Shown here in pieces: positions 21,556 to 32,455 of a stretch of DNA of 56,556 nt. This DNA is from Roridomyces roridus (taxonomy: Eukaryota; Basidiomycota; Agaricomycetes; Agaricales; Mycenaceae). Each line of letters begins with the position of its first letter. The first letter of the stretch is position 1. Under the pieces are notes generated by a model. That model was not told the origin of the DNA. It saw only the letters and a list, made by a program, of their open reading frames with translations, and ran no database searches. The stretch spans positions 1 through 56,556 of the forward strand of contig JARKIF010000194.1 of the NCBI GenBank assembly GCA_029378245.1. The letters are read 5' to 3'. The position numbers and the translations under genes are program-made.

Positions 21556-22258
21556 CTAGGTCTCGGATTTCACGACTTTCTCTGAATCCGAGTCCTCCTG
21601 TTTCACCGTAGTCGCACTTCTCCGAGGACGTTTGGACATTCTTGCCTTGGACGTCTGGAATGAAAGGCTCGTCAGCAGTGCCCAGCGACTATCCAAACGA
21701 ATTGAAGTACCGAAGGCCCCACTTCCTCTGACTCGGAGCGTTCTCGTTTCGGGATGGTTGGTTTCTCCTCGGGTTCATCCTTGACCTTACTCTTGATTGT
21801 TGTCGTGGGAGGAGGAGGAGGATGTATAACCGCAACGGTCGCAGCATCAGCGACATCCAAAAGCCCAAGCAGGCCCATGATCTCCTCTCTATTGACCTTG
21901 GGCTGCTCCTCGACCCACTCCGTCGCAATCGCTCGGTCCTCGCTCTCCGTGCCCTGTTTCTTATCGAGCACATGTCTGCGCACCGCACGAGGGTTGCCAA
22001 AGGGGAAGAGCAGAGGAGAGTATTCCTTGCCGTGCGCGAGTTCATTACCGCCATCTTTCCAGTGCGCGGCGATGGCTGAACAGACCGCATCGGGTTTCTT
22101 TTCGAGTGGGCCTAGTCCAGCAGTCAGTCAAAAATGCGGCTGGCTACTTGGGTCGCAGCCACGCCCGACTCGCCTGGAGTGATGTACGTAGCGACCTGGC
22201 GGTATCGAGTCCGGCAGATGGCTCTCTCCCTGGCGTCAAGTCTCACTGCTTTGGTCAT
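21556..22258 (-). CDS. Hypothetical charged, probably nuclear protein (197 aa)
   Basis: The model is 22258-22165, 22111-21711 and 21654-21556, 198 codons. The first intron uses a GC donor in this model; a GT donor 17 bases downstream with a different acceptor also keeps the frame and differs by a few residues. The protein begins with a basic region (KAVRLDARERAICRTRYRQ). It continues with a segment containing AHWKDGGNELAHGKEYSPLLFP, then a Pro-rich run and Lys/Glu/Ser-rich tails with KRERSESEE and KRPRRSATTVKQEDSDSE, which look like nuclear-localisation and phospho-acidic motifs. I recognise no domain. Function unknown. Confidence 0.6.
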
Positions 22259-22384
22259 GATGATGGCGGTTCGACTTCAAGAGGAATTGCGTCACGTGCT
22301 ATATGTTCGCTTTGATTTTCCTTCATTTATCCTTTGCACGAGGCGCAATTACTAGTAGTAGGCCTTGTTCCTAAGATTTGCATG

Positions 22385-22740
22385 CCGTGGTGGTACTTAG
22401 CCGGCCGTGAAGCTCGGTTGACTGGTGGATCAGACGTAGGTTCGAATCCTGCCATTGTTCCCTACGCCTTGGATACAATACCTTTTTCCCTTTCCTTGCC
22501 TCCGCGCGAACGAAAAATGAAACGTATCATAGATGACTGAGAAAAACTGAGAAATTTGGAGTCGAAACTCCAAGGACCTGGTTGGTTCAGTCCACGACAT
22601 CATTGAGTCGTGCGTCGTTAGGTAGAATGCCAACTCCAGTAAGCCTTGGTCAGTGGTTGATACAATCCAAAAGGAATCGAGGCGAGAGGTGAGGGTTCGA
22701 CTCCCATGGAAACCTGGAAGAGAAGGAAGTTTTTCCCCCA
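22385..22740 (+). repeat. Degenerate tRNA-related (SINE-like) sequence
   Basis: Two perfect or near-perfect RNA polymerase III B-box motifs occur on the plus strand (GGTTCGAATCC at about 22438 and GGTTCGACTCC at about 22688), the second preceded by an A-box-like TGGTCAGTGG. Neither can be folded into a complete tRNA (no acceptor or anticodon stem), so they look like tRNA-derived repeats rather than working tRNA genes. They lie just past the broken end of the MFS pseudogene. Confidence 0.4.
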
Positions 22741-22879
22741 AGAACTTACTTACTCAGTTCACATTGGCATTTTGTTGGCATTCCAACCGTAACGTCGCCG
22801 CAAGCCTTTCAAATTCAACTTTGCCTCAGTTTTGTTTGGCCCGAGTACAACTGGGCTCGAAGGAGGAATTAGCCAATCA

Positions 22880-23210
22880 TGACCAGCAGTTGGATGAAGG
22901 AGAAGAGCCTGAAGAGGGATTCCTGCGAAAGACGTCAAGAGCATGCATTCGAGAGAGAAGTGAGTGACACGATGTACTTAGAAGAGCCCGGCGTAGAATC
23001 CAACATCGGTCTCGGGGATTCCAGCTTGCTCGATGATCCTTTTATTGATGAACGGGAAGATGGAGAAAAAGTATGGGCCCTGGGGTCGATGAGGCGCGCG
23101 TAGCAGAGGAGCAAAATTTGGCCCATCGGTGGAGGCTTTTTGACGGGCTCGGGTTCGCCATCGGAGCGCCAGTTCTCGGGCTCAACGAGGAGAGGAGCAT
23201 CCGCAGCTCA
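22880..23210 (-). pseudogene. 5' fragment of an MFS transporter gene
   Basis: Reading the minus strand from 23210, the N-terminus of a fungal major facilitator transporter is clear: APLLVEPENWRSDGEPEP, GQILLLCYARLIDP, then FSIFPFINKRIIEQAGIPET and DVGFYAGLF. The two transmembrane parts are in different frames; one extra A in the five-A run at 23066-23070 (plus strand) would fix this. After FYAGLF the splice donor is lost (TAAGTAC, where GTAAGTAC is expected). A following exon starts ESLFRL and soon stops. The other transmembrane helices are missing, so this is a truncated relic, ended by SINE-like sequence. Confidence 0.7.
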
Positions 23211-23219
23211 CTAGTTATC

Positions 23220-23703
23220 ATACTTAGCAATTTGCGGATCAGAAATCGGCGGGATTGGCGCCGGTGATGCGCATGCGGTCAGCGGATCAGCGGGGCAGTC
23301 TTTCTCTTTCAACGGCCAGCGCACTGCGTGTGCCGGCCGGCTTCCCTTCGCCTCTGCGCTCAATTTTTGAAAACTGTCAGCTGGCGATGCCGCGCGGGGT
23401 GACCTACGCGGCCAGGGGCGGCACTCGCACCCTCGGGCAGGTGGCAGACTCGGACGCGCCTTTTTGGGATTCAACTTGTAGTAATCGAGACCTCTCCAGT
23501 GCGCAGTTACCAGCAGTATACTGAATGGCTCTGGTTTGGTGGTCAAAACGCCTATTGTTCAGCCCGAAGACTTGGGAGAACGACTCGCAGGACTCGGAGT
23601 CCGGGAGAACTTTTAGGCCATCTCACGTAACCTTCGGCGGAACGAAACCTTGGCAGGCAAGTTCATAAGTTGGTCACAAGCTCCCACACGGTGTGAAGTC
23701 ACC
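23220..23703. other. Intergenic region between MFS relic and lipoyl synthase
   Basis: I see no convincing gene in this GC-rich stretch. It presumably contains the lipoyl synthase promoter; no TATA box is obvious. Confidence 0.35.
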
Positions 23704-25147
23704 ATGTCCCCCACATCCTCCGTTTTGCGGGCAGCCAGACGGGTCTCGCTCTCCCAGACTCGGTGTCTGGCGACGGCGACACCGACACCGCCGAAACTGA
23801 GCTTCAAAGACACCCTCGCTGCTGGACCCTCGCTTAGCGATTTCATCTCTAGTGATGCCCCGGCTCCCGAGCGCATTGTTCTGGGTAACCCCCGAGGGTG
23901 AGCACATTCCTTGAGAGTGTTACCTTGAATCCTCAATTTCTGCAAGACCAAGCCTCCCCTCGTTCCTCAAAACACCAATACCCTCCGGGCAATCCTTCAG
24001 CAAAATCAAGAAAGATCTCCGAGCATTCGGTTTGCACACTGTCTGCGAAGAGGCGAGGTGTCCCAATATTGGGGACTGCTGGGGTGGCAATCCCGGTGCC
24101 ACGGAGGCCGAAGGGCGGAGTGCTGCTACTGCTACGATTATGGTATGACTCACTAGATCGTTTATTCATTCTGGACGCCCCGCAGCTCATGGGAGATACA
24201 TGTACGCGTGGCTGCAGGTTTTGCGCGGTCAAGACCTCGCGTGCGCCGCCGCCGTTGGATCCGCATGAGCCAGAGAATACCGCCGAGGCTATAAGCCGGT
24301 GGGGGCTGGGGTATATTGTGCTGACCAATGTGGACCGCGATGGTTGGCGTGATTCTCTCTCTGTGTTCGCCGCTGACTTTACTGAAGATCTCGCGGATGG
24401 AGGGTCCCAACACTTCGCGGAAACGATAGGCAAAATCAAACAAAGGTATGCAGCAACCCCTTTAGTGTTACTTTTGTATTCACTTCTACAGGGCCCCTCA
24501 GATACTTGTGGAAGCTCTGACAGGCGACTTTGCCGCCTCCATGGAAGACGTGGCCATAGTCGCTCGGTCGGGGCTCGATGTGTACGCTCACAACATTGAG
24601 ACTTCCGAAGAGCTGACGCCGTATGTGCGCGATCGCCGGTCCAGCTTCCGAACGAGTCTTCAAGTCCTGGAGCGCGCCAAAAAGGAGGGCGTGAGAGTCA
24701 CCAAGACGAGCATAATGCTTGGGCTTGGTGAAACGGAGGATCAGATTCTGCGCGCGCTTAGAGGTTTGTCGTCTTCCCGCGTATTATTTGGGCTGCCGTG
24801 AAGCCTTCCCGATAGAGCTGCGCCAGAGCGAGGTCGATGTCGTCACGTTTGGGCAATACATGCGCCCAACCAAGCGGCATATGAAGGTCGATCGCTACGT
24901 CGAACCTGCCGAGTTTGACAACTGGAAGAAGGTCGCGGACGACTTGGGTTTCTTGTATGTGGCTAGTGGGCCACTTGTCCGCAGCAGCTACAGGGTATGC
25001 TGGCCTATAGGTACCGTCCGTTTACTCATCAATATACAGGCGGGCGAGTATTTTATAGAGAATGTTTTGCGTGGTAAGAATAAGGCGCAAGAGATTCTCC
25101 CTACTTCATCGGCGTCTTTGGGAGCAGAGTCCAGTGCTAGCATCTGA
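23704..25147 (+). CDS. LIP5: Lipoyl synthase, mitochondrial (radical SAM)
   Basis: Seven exons (23704-23897, 23947-24142, 24186-24342, 24388-24445, 24492-24763, 24816-24994, 25040-25147) sum to 388 codons. The N-terminus ([19 protein letters not shown]) is a typical mitochondrial presequence. The auxiliary cluster motif C-x4-C-x5-C is at Cys98/103/109 and the radical SAM motif C-x3-C-x2-C at Cys136/140/143 (CTRGCRFC). The C-terminal RSSYRAGE is also characteristic. The enzyme inserts two sulfur atoms into protein-bound octanoyl groups to make lipoyl cofactors for pyruvate and 2-oxoglutarate dehydrogenases. All catalytic residues are present and the frame is intact. The symbol follows the yeast gene. 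Confidence 0.95.
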
Positions 25148-25639
25148 AAATAATTACATGCTTTCCGTAGACGAAAACTGACATCTCCCTCGTGCTTTCA
25201 CTTCCTGAACATACGCCTGCTTTCGCTGAGAGCCGCATGCGAAGCCCCGCCGTCCCACCCATTTGGTTCTACATTCCAAGTCGACGAGTCCACATCCATT
25301 CTATGTAACTGAGAGTTTTGAATGTGCATTTCTGTGTCAAGTAAAGTATTGAGCCAATCCTCGCCACGATTCCGATTGTCTTCGTTTTTCCAAGAAGAAG
25401 AATGATATTACGGCGGGAGAGCAGATTTTCCGCCCTCCGATCCCTTACCATTCAAATGGCACACCAAATCCGTCGGAAGACGAGGCAAACGCCTACGCCT
25501 CACATCGTCAGCCTCAAACGGGAAGACATCCGTATTCACGACGCACCGACGGATAAATCATACGAGAGACGCGCGTTGCGAGATGCGTACCTGCGACGAC
25601 CGAGTCAGCACATTCGGTGACATAGATCCAGAACTCACC
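25148..25639. other. Intergenic or 3' UTR region between convergent genes
   Basis: This lies between the stops of lipoyl synthase and the convergent minus-strand gene. Possible extra 3' exons of the latter could lie here (a GTGAGT donor follows its last codons near 25638), but I could not fix them. Confidence 0.35.
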
Positions 25640-26386
25640 TCAAAATCGTATGGAGAATGGACCAAGGTCGTCGTCAGAATCCTCCACAGGTGCCTCCACT
25701 TTGGGTTCACTCTTGGCTTTCTTCTTCTTGGGACCGCTCGCGTCTGGGCTCGCAGGACGTTTCAAAGACGACGAGGCTTCCGGGGCACTGGGCCGTTCCG
25801 ACACCTTCTTCGACTTTGAGGCACCCCCATCCAACAGATACACAAGAATGGCAGCTGCCTCGCTTTGTATCGTCTCCACGGATTTGCACGTGGTATCCTT
25901 GGCCAATCCTCTTTCGTACACGGCACGGCGGCTCTGGAGTGCCGAGGACGTGCCGCGGTACCACGAAATTGTGCCGTTGGGTCCCGACAGCGCGATGGTC
26001 ACCCAGAGAGCACGGTTGGGCAGGTGCGGGTGATTTACAATCCACTCGGATTGTGGCCACTGACGCTTCCATCCGAGGGACGCATTCGTGTCGGACCATC
26101 GTGTCCACTGCCCGTCGGCGGTTTTGCCGTACAAGGCGTGGGCGCCGGGTGTGAGGTCGAGATAAACGTCTCCTGGTGTCCCGACATCGAGATTGGCGCT
26201 CGGAGGACCACAGTCGGAGAATAGCCAGTAGGGAATTTTAAAGCGGCCGTTTGAGAGTGGTGCAATGTGCCATGGATAGTCGGGAGGCAACTCGGCAACG
26301 GGGAGCCACTTGAGTTTGCTGGTGATTTTGGGTTGAATGCGAGAGACTGGATTCGTGTTTGCGAGGCAAGGGTGTTCGGAGGACAT
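25640..26386 (-). CDS. Hypothetical protein with basic, KKKKAK-containing tail
   Basis: The frame runs from an ATG at 26386 (an upstream in-frame ATG at 26443 is less likely) to 25640, about 248 residues and apparently intronless. The first half has many aromatic residues and conserved-looking motifs (PWHIAPLSNGRFKIPYWLF, SDCGPPSANLDVGTPGDVYL) shared by an uncharacterised mushroom family as I remember it. The tail is rich in Ser/Pro/Lys with GPKKKKAKSE (a nuclear localisation candidate) and an acidic SDDDLG end. A splice donor just after the last codons means the true C-terminus may lie further downstream. No enzymatic motif is visible. Confidence 0.55.
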   Translation of the reverse strand: MSSEHPCLANTNPVSRIQPKITSKLKWLPVAELPPDYPWHIAPLSNGRFKIPYWLFSDCGPPSANLDVGTPGDVYLDLTPGAHALYGKTADGQWTRWSDTNASLGWKRQWPQSEWIVNHPHLPNRALWVTIALSGPNGTISWYRGTSSALQSRRAVYERGLAKDTTCKSVETIQSEAAAILVYLLDGGASKSKKVSERPSAPEASSSLKRPASPDASGPKKKKAKSEPKVEAPVEDSDDDLGPFSIRF

Positions 26387-26445
26387 GATGGTAAGAAGGA
26401 ACAGATTTTGGTCACCTGATCGATGTTCTTTGCACTCGACCACTA

Positions 26446-26843
26446 CTACAAATACTTTCCCTCGTCCATATCGTCAAATACCCAATCCGCCAGCAAGTTG
26501 GCCCTGTCCCCTCCGTTCCCCTCCATGCCAAGAAACGCTTCTTCGTCTTTTTGTGGTGTTTCACGAACGACTTGTAGGCCTGGATCGGCAGCCGTCCCTG
26601 CGGCCCGCACAGAACCATCGCATGATAGTAATACCACGTATAGCCATCCGCCTCTCGCTGATCTTCGCGCATCCGCTCCGTCTCGGCAACTTCCTCGGGG
26701 TCAAACGCAATTGGACACGGACGGATGGCATCTGGGCCAGCGAGTTCCTCCGTTGCCCGCACCAGCCAGCGCTTCAGCCGATAAATCTGGCCGTTCCACG
26801 GACAAGAGGGAGAGCGGAGCTTGGCGATCTTGAGGAGAGACAT
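26446..26843 (-). pseudogene. C-terminal fragment of an AIM9/APH-type kinase gene
   Basis: The minus-strand frame from 26843 encodes only the C-terminal part of the kinase found complete at 43759-45552: RPCPIAFDPEEVAETERM here against GPCPIAFNPEDVTEAERL there, and the end DRANLLADWVFDDMDEGKYL against ERANFLAHYEFGDMDEEPYM. The catalytic half is absent. Between the two matching parts the frame slips at a T5 run (26548-26552); one extra base would join them. It is therefore a 5'-truncated copy, probably non-functional, lying just downstream of a gene whose own relic sits next to the full-length kinase. Confidence 0.7.
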
Positions 26844-26916
26844 ACCGATTCGAAGAAGAAAGTGGAGGATAGGAGACGAGACTTAGATAAGAATTTCAAA
26901 TTGGGATTACAGGAAA

Positions 26917-27816
26917 TCACTGCGATGGAGCGGGTGGTAGGTATACGGGTCGGTAATTGCTACCTGTGAATTGCAAAACAAACTTGAGCTTCCTGACGTT
27001 CATCTTGAGGTCCAGCGGCCATGTTCCGCGGGACTGAAGCTGCCGCCGGCGTTTTACTGCAGCGTGGCTCGCAGTTCCCATCCACGTCGCTCGAGCAGGC
27101 TGCTCCCCACAAACGAGCGAATACTCGCCGCTCATGGCGAATTTCCACCCAGCAGCGACGCGGACTCGTTCCGCAAACTGCTCCGCCTTTTCCTCGATGC
27201 TCTCAAGCTCGAGCTCCAGCATGCAGAGGCGTGGTACACTGGCGACCCAGCGCCCGCAACAATCCCCGCCCTTTGCATCAGGCGCGGCCATCCGCAGCGC
27301 TGCGCCCGTTTCCCAATTCGGCCAATCCGTGTGTCGGATGGTGATCGTCAGTCGTGGGATAGCAAGGCCCTCAGGCCATTGCTGGTGCCGCAGCCCCTCC
27401 AGCCAGAACATCTGGGCAAAGAACCGCACGCGTTTGACCGCACCCCTCTGCTGGACTGTCAGGCGAGCAAAGTACGCGTTGCAGTCCGAGGCGTGCTTGC
27501 GCTCGGGAGGGGCTCGGTACATCCAGAAGACGTGCTCGTTGAGAGAGACGGGGGCGAGGTGGGTTTCTAGGTACACGAGGCGGCATGTAATGAGGAGGGA
27601 TGTGTCTATCTTGCTGGCAAACTCGAAGCCTGGACGGTAGTAGAAGCTGTCTTTGTCGTACGGCCGCGTGAGGTCGTCGTACTCTGTGAGAGCGTACTCA
27701 AAGATCAAGTTACGCAGTTCAGGGTAAAGAGTGGAGAAGAGAGGCGATTGGAGCTGGTGGTGAGTTGAGGCGGGATTGGCAGAGATTCTGGTGGACAGAG
27801 GCTCTGAGGGGTCCAT
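26917..27816 (-). CDS. Hypothetical protein, fungal DUF7730-like
   Basis: This frame of 299 residues starts at an ATG at 27816 (an upstream in-frame ATG at 27873 is also present). The N-terminal LFSTLYPELRNLIFEYAL followed by LLITCRLVYLETHLAP resembles the short F-box-related domain (DUF7730, from memory) common in fungal hypothetical proteins. The middle contains many Trp/Arg residues and a coiled-coil-like ELELESIEEKAEQFAERV. The C-terminus includes PLDLKMNVRKLKF, and a similar stretch occurs near 45690. A late GT donor (26951) could extend or alter the last residues. It sits head-to-tail with the kinase fragment. Confidence 0.6.
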   Translation of the reverse strand: MDPSEPLSTRISANPASTHHQLQSPLFSTLYPELRNLIFEYALTEYDDLTRPYDKDSFYYRPGFEFASKIDTSLLITCRLVYLETHLAPVSLNEHVFWMYRAPPERKHASDCNAYFARLTVQQRGAVKRVRFFAQMFWLEGLRHQQWPEGLAIPRLTITIRHTDWPNWETGAALRMAAPDAKGGDCCGRWVASVPRLCMLELELESIEEKAEQFAERVRVAAGWKFAMSGEYSLVCGEQPARATWMGTASHAAVKRRRQLQSRGTWPLDLKMNVRKLKFVLQFTGSNYRPVYLPPAPSQ

Positions 27817-28400
27817 GGTGCTGGTCAAGTTCCTTGACGACCGTCTGCTATGTAGATGGCGCGGGCAGTGCACCGAAAATTAGACCGTGGGTCGAAAGGT
27901 CGTGGAGGAAGACGACAAGTTGCCGGACCAGTGGCAGTGATGCCATTCCTCTGTCCAGACCACCAATCACGTATAATGCTACCAGCGATGCGACGCCGCG
28001 GAACCCCTCACTCTCTGAGGTCAGCACATTGAGACACGTCAGAGGCATCATCCTCGCCCTCCTGAGCGTCAGTATAACTCTTTTTCGGGCCTCTCCTCCC
28101 GCTCCTTCTCCGTCTTCTGTATTGTCCCGCCAATCGCTGTATCTGGGCAACATCTGGTACTCCGAATCGTCGCCTCGACCCCTGGCCTTGGCAGTTTCGT
28201 CTGACGAACGTTGGAGGAAGGTGACCTGGCCATGAGCTTCGTCACAAGGGGGTTACCATGCTTACCATTGATTCTCATTGCTTCTCCTGCACTTATTCGG
28301 TAGCATTGGGTCGCCTGCCACATCGAGCCATGTGTTTATCGCCTCTGGGCCCATCTTATATGGCCCTTCCACGTCGAGTTGTCGTCTTTACCTCGCGTCG
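27817..28400. other. Intergenic, divergent promoter region
   Basis: The region lies between the divergent starts at 27816 (minus) and 28401 (plus). I see no coding frame with a recognisable product. It should hold both promoters. Confidence 0.4.
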
Positions 28401-30317
28401 ATGCTCCCCTTCCTGTTGGCTTCCGTTCTTGGCTCACTGGCGCAGGTGATAGCTGCACACACCGCCTGCAAAGGAGACTGCACCTACCACATTTCCAATT
28501 CCACCGTCTCTGCCAGTCTAACGGTCGTGCGTATTGTGTACTCTCATCCCCTGGCTTCCCTCATTCTTTCTAGTCCGGTGCATCTCATGCCGTGTCAGAT
28601 ATAACGCCAGCGGGAGGATGGACGATTCTCTCCTGCGACGCCGACTCGCTGGCGCAGGAAATCCGTCTTGTATGCAGCACCGCCGCTTGTGAACATCTTT
28701 TCGAAGGGCAAGGTGCCATCGATACTGTGGTTCTCCTGCCAGACACGGTGCGCACTGACTCGTCCACCTAATACTTCTTTTCTCATGACTGGCTAGTGCG
28801 CAGCGGGCGGCTTCGCCCGAGTGGCTGATGTCCGAATCGACATCGACCAGAAGGTTCCAAAGGGCGTCAACTCTATGATCGAGTTGGGAGGAAATGTCAC
28901 TAGCACGGTGTTTGTGCTGTCCGTCGACAGAGACTTTGCTGCGACGGATGTTAGCAAGTGGGTCCTAAACTCACGCTCTTTTGGAAGGAGCTCATGCTTG
29001 GTGCTAGGACTGGCCCGGTTTCTTTCAACATTGCGACTTACAATTCTCCGTCCGACTCGAAGCGGTCGGTCGTGGAAAGAGACAGTGAGTGCTATATCAT
29101 TTCTGAACATCCTACCATCTGAATTGCAGCAGATACGACGCTTGCTGTGAATCTGTAGGTTCCACTCATTTCTCGGTCCTCTCGTCAATAATTTACACAA
29201 CGTAGCCCGCCTATCGACATCCACGACACCTTTCCCCTCGCCACTGCATCGATCAACTGTCAAAATTTTACCGCGTCCATCTCGGCAGGGTTCACGGCGG
29301 ATATCCACGCGAATGCGTCCCTTGGGCTCATCGTCGCCGGCACCGTCATCCCTCCCGAAATCACCCAGCTTGAGATCTTTGCTGGTTTAGACGCTAGCGT
29401 TAGCGGGACGCTCGACGTCTTGGCAACTGCAACAGTGTGTTTCGTGTTTTTCCCAAAAGTCGTGTGTTGACTCTAAACTAGGGGCCCTTGAGCACGGGCA
29501 AAATATCGTTGTATTCGGTGGCCCTAACCGGGGTCAACTTCCCTGGCATTCTATCGCTCGGGGTGGGTTCCTACCTCTGCATTACCTCATATGTTCATTC
29601 TTGTCAGCCGACCTTCACAATCTACGGCGAAATCGATGCTAACATTGACGCGGACCTCGCCGTGTCCGTTGACCTCGCATACAATCTTCAGAACGCCAGA
29701 CTCACCATCCCGGTCGAGGATTCGCCCAAAGACGGGAGCGTCACACCCGCCAATTCGGCTCTTACCCTCTCCGTGCTACCAAACATCAACTCGAACGCCA
29801 CGGTGAACGCGAGTATCATCCCGGAGCTCAGTGTGGGCATCAACGCCTTCACGTTCATCACCGCCGAGGTGTACCTGAACGTCATCGGTACAGCGAGCGT
29901 CGAACTCGATTTGAATGCTAGCGCCAATGCCAAGGTGTCTACCGACGGGAGCGTTGCCAGCGGGAGTGTAGATGGGTGCGTTGACATTGGGGCTGCGTTC
30001 TCGACGAATGTGGGCGCGGATGGGTCTTTGTTCAGTACGCTTCCCTTCCCTCCCGTGCTCTTTCGAGTGAACTGACCCAATCAACCGTAGACTTCATCTC
30101 GGGATCCGTCAACTACCCACTCTTCTCTGACTCGTGGGATTTGTACAAGAAGTGTTTCGCTGCTGCTGGGAGCACCAACGCTTCTCGGCGCGCGGAGATG
30201 CCTGTACCGGTCGAGCGGCGTGCCACGGGTCTGACGTGCCCTAGCTCGGCGTCGAACATCACCTCCATTGAGCAGATTATCGACCAGGTTATTACGGATA
30301 TCAAGGCGGCTGTTTGA
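28401..30317 (+). CDS. Secreted beta-rich protein (DUF7223-like), copy A
   Basis: Multi-exon gene from an ATG at 28401 to a TGA at 30315. It opens with a signal peptide (MLPFLLASVLGSLAQVIA) and a short Cys motif CKGDC, then GGWTILSCD, and long stretches of alternating Ser/Thr/Ala/Val residues with many N-glycosylation sequons (NVTS, NFTAS, NASLG, NATVN). The end has paired cysteines (GCVDIG, KKCF, LTCPSS). Splice sites join cleanly at most junctions; the boundary near 28950-29000 is uncertain. The architecture is that of a large extracellular or wall-associated fungal family, which I link to DUF7223 from memory. A paralogue lies at 51652-54024. Function unknown. Confidence 0.75.
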
Positions 30318-30430
30318 ACTGTCGGAGTATGTACATAATACCACGGTCTTTCTTGCGGTGTAGCCTTTCGTTCGTTTGGTACATTTGGTGTTGAATGATA
30401 TTCGTCCAGACTCGAAAAAAACTGAACCCC

Positions 30431-30570
30431 AGGGCAATGGAATGACCCTGACTCGAATCGAACGAGTTGCCTGAAGGAAGTTGGTCAGAGCCTGATCACT
30501 GGACACAGGTGCGGACCACCGCAAGGGCCTTGCTTGTGTCTGGTCATGCCTGGTAGATGTTGAGCCCAAG
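30431..30570 (-). repeat. SINE-like repeat with tRNA T-arm and GGTGCGGACCACCGC motif
   Basis: On the minus strand a perfect T-arm-like hairpin (ACTCG-TTCGATT-CGAGT) is present near 30449-30465. About 50 bases away is CAGGTGCGGACCACCGC (near 30507). Both motifs recur in other copies in this window. No full tRNA fold is possible, so I read it as a tRNA-derived short repeat. Confidence 0.5.
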
Positions 30571-31124
30571 TTCCAGCTGAACAGGCAAAAAAAAGGCCTC
30601 CTTGATAACCCAACTGACTGTCCGACTTGAAGTTGAAGTTTGACATGGAGAGGGTACCTACGAGAAGCTCTTAAGTTGCATGTAACATCCTTTTGCTGTC
30701 ATTTCTTTGACAGTGGTTGATTGCAGTTGACTCGCAAAAAAGAGCCAAAGCACTGGCAGGTTCTCGGAAATGACCCTTACTCGTCCACATGCTACTTATT
30801 TGACGCAGGTGCGGGCCACCGCAAGGGTCTTTGGTGGTTTGGTTCTCAGTTCTGGGGCATGGCCAACATGAGTTGAATTAAGTCTCCGCTGAACGGTAAA
30901 AAAAGACTAATATGCCTGGGACATATGTAGTAGTAACGTCGAACGAGCTGACTTCCCCAAGCTCATCCTGCATTGGAGATGTGCTTTGCTTTGTACTGCG
31001 GGCAGGACTCTTGAGATTCACAGGAAATTTTTCAACCCTCTTGCCCCAAAGTCATCACTAACTTGCCAACTTTCGAGAAATTGAACCAACGCAGCAGATC
31101 GGATTTCAATACATGCTCGGGCTT
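30571..31124. repeat. Repeat-rich gene-less DNA with a second GGTGCGGGCCACCGC copy
   Basis: There is no coding frame of note. CAGGTGCGGGCCACCGCAAGG near 30810, together with a following stretch ending in an A-rich run, repeats the layout seen at 30503-30595. This suggests two diverged copies of one short repeat about 300 bases apart. Confidence 0.45.
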
Positions 31125-31700
31125 TTCTCCACCCGCTCCTCTGGAGTACTATTGTACGGCGGGATCTGTTCTGCGATAAAAACATGAAAGAACCAAACCA
31201 CAGCTAGGACCCGTGATCGATTCGAACGAGCCAAGGCCCAACTCTTGTCTATGCACTAGACTGAGCAAGGGATAGAGGAACACAGGCAAAGTACCCTCCA
31301 TAGACAGAGATTTATGGCCACTAATGAAGCTGATTGAGATTCGAATTCAATTCAGTCCTGAGTTCCATAAAAGGTTCCAGATTTCCCCGTCAAATGCTTC
31401 CCTCGAGTCGAACGAGCCTCTGATTCCGACTCAAGCATTACTTGACACGCGCGCACTTGCATCAGGATTCGTCCCGATATACATGCCGTTGTTGCCGCCA
31501 GGTTTCGCTGCATTCGAGTTCAAATTATTAGTTCGACTGATGAACAATGGTGTGCATCGAGCCAACACCCTCAGGCCTCAGGAGTACAGTTCCGAGAAAT
31601 CGAACCTCGATCACATCAGTCCAGTTGAATTTTCAAGCAAGAAATCAACTAGGCATTATTGGACGCAGGTGCGGACCACCGCGAGAATCTTGACTACTCA
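31125..31700 (-). repeat. Dispersed repeat, about 550 bp, copy 1
   Basis: This block is alignable by eye with 38820-39370 in the same orientation. Shared landmarks are GATCTGTTCTGC, ACATGAA, AGGACCCGTG, TCGATTCGAACGAGCCAA, GAGCAAGGGATAGAG, CAGTCCTGAGTTCCATAAAA and TCGAACGAGCCT. On the minus strand it contains an A-box-like CAGTCTAGTGC and a B-box GTTCGAATC, so it is probably tRNA-derived. Confidence 0.65.
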
Positions 31701-32455
31701 TGTAGGTCCAGACTGGCTGTACATTCGGTCGCTCGGCTCTTGAGATTTCAAGGAGCAAATTCCAGGGCGATACTCATCAAAAGTTGTAAGTCAACTTTGA
31801 TTCAACTTCTGAGCCAAGGCAGCCGAAAGGCGTTGACGTATAGTCGAGTAGAGAACCCAATGAAACGAATCACCGGACGGCTCGGTGTCTCCAGTCCGAG
31901 GCCTGAGGCTTGAGCGGTGGGCTCCAACTTGAAGTTCGAGATGGAGAGCACCGTACCAAAGCGGTTCAAGAACCTCGTGGTTTCTAATGCAGCATCACTT
32001 CCTTTTCACTGTAGCTTTCGCCCTTGTGCTACTACCTCTGGTGTTGAAAACAAGAATCCCCAAAGCAGCTGCGACTCGAACGATTTACTCCATGTTGAAT
32101 CGAGTATCAGAAGAGCTCGAGGGTTTCTCAACCAATACTCGACATACTCGTTGGGAAAATGGAATGCGCATTGCGGATTAACTTCCATGGCCACCGCTCA
32201 TTCGGGTGGACATGTACCGCACGGGAAGATCTCGATGGTCAGATTCCATCTGATAAAACAGGCGAATTTCTTCTGCGTAGAGGCCAGGGCTCGAATCGAA
32301 CGAATTCCGGTCTTCAATGATCCCAAGCAAGGGAGGGACTCCACGAACACAGACAGATTTCTCGTCAATAATTCAACTCGTAACAAGTTGCGAATTGCCA
32401 AGGGACCCAATGCATACTCTGAACGATATGTATACTAGAAATCCATCTCCATGTC
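31701..32455. other. Gene-less repeat DNA
   Basis: No supportable gene. Another TCGAATCGAACGAATTCC copy of the T-arm motif lies near 32289, so this stretch probably belongs to the same repeat family. Open frames here are short and compositionally random. Confidence 0.4.

Noticed and set aside
22430..22460. Possible functional tRNA around GGTTCGAATCC.
   Set aside because: The acceptor and anticodon stems cannot be formed; kept only as a SINE-like trace.
22653..22967. Plus-strand 104-codon frame across the MFS relic.
   Set aside because: The opposite strand carries clear transporter motifs; this is its shadow plus repeat sequence.
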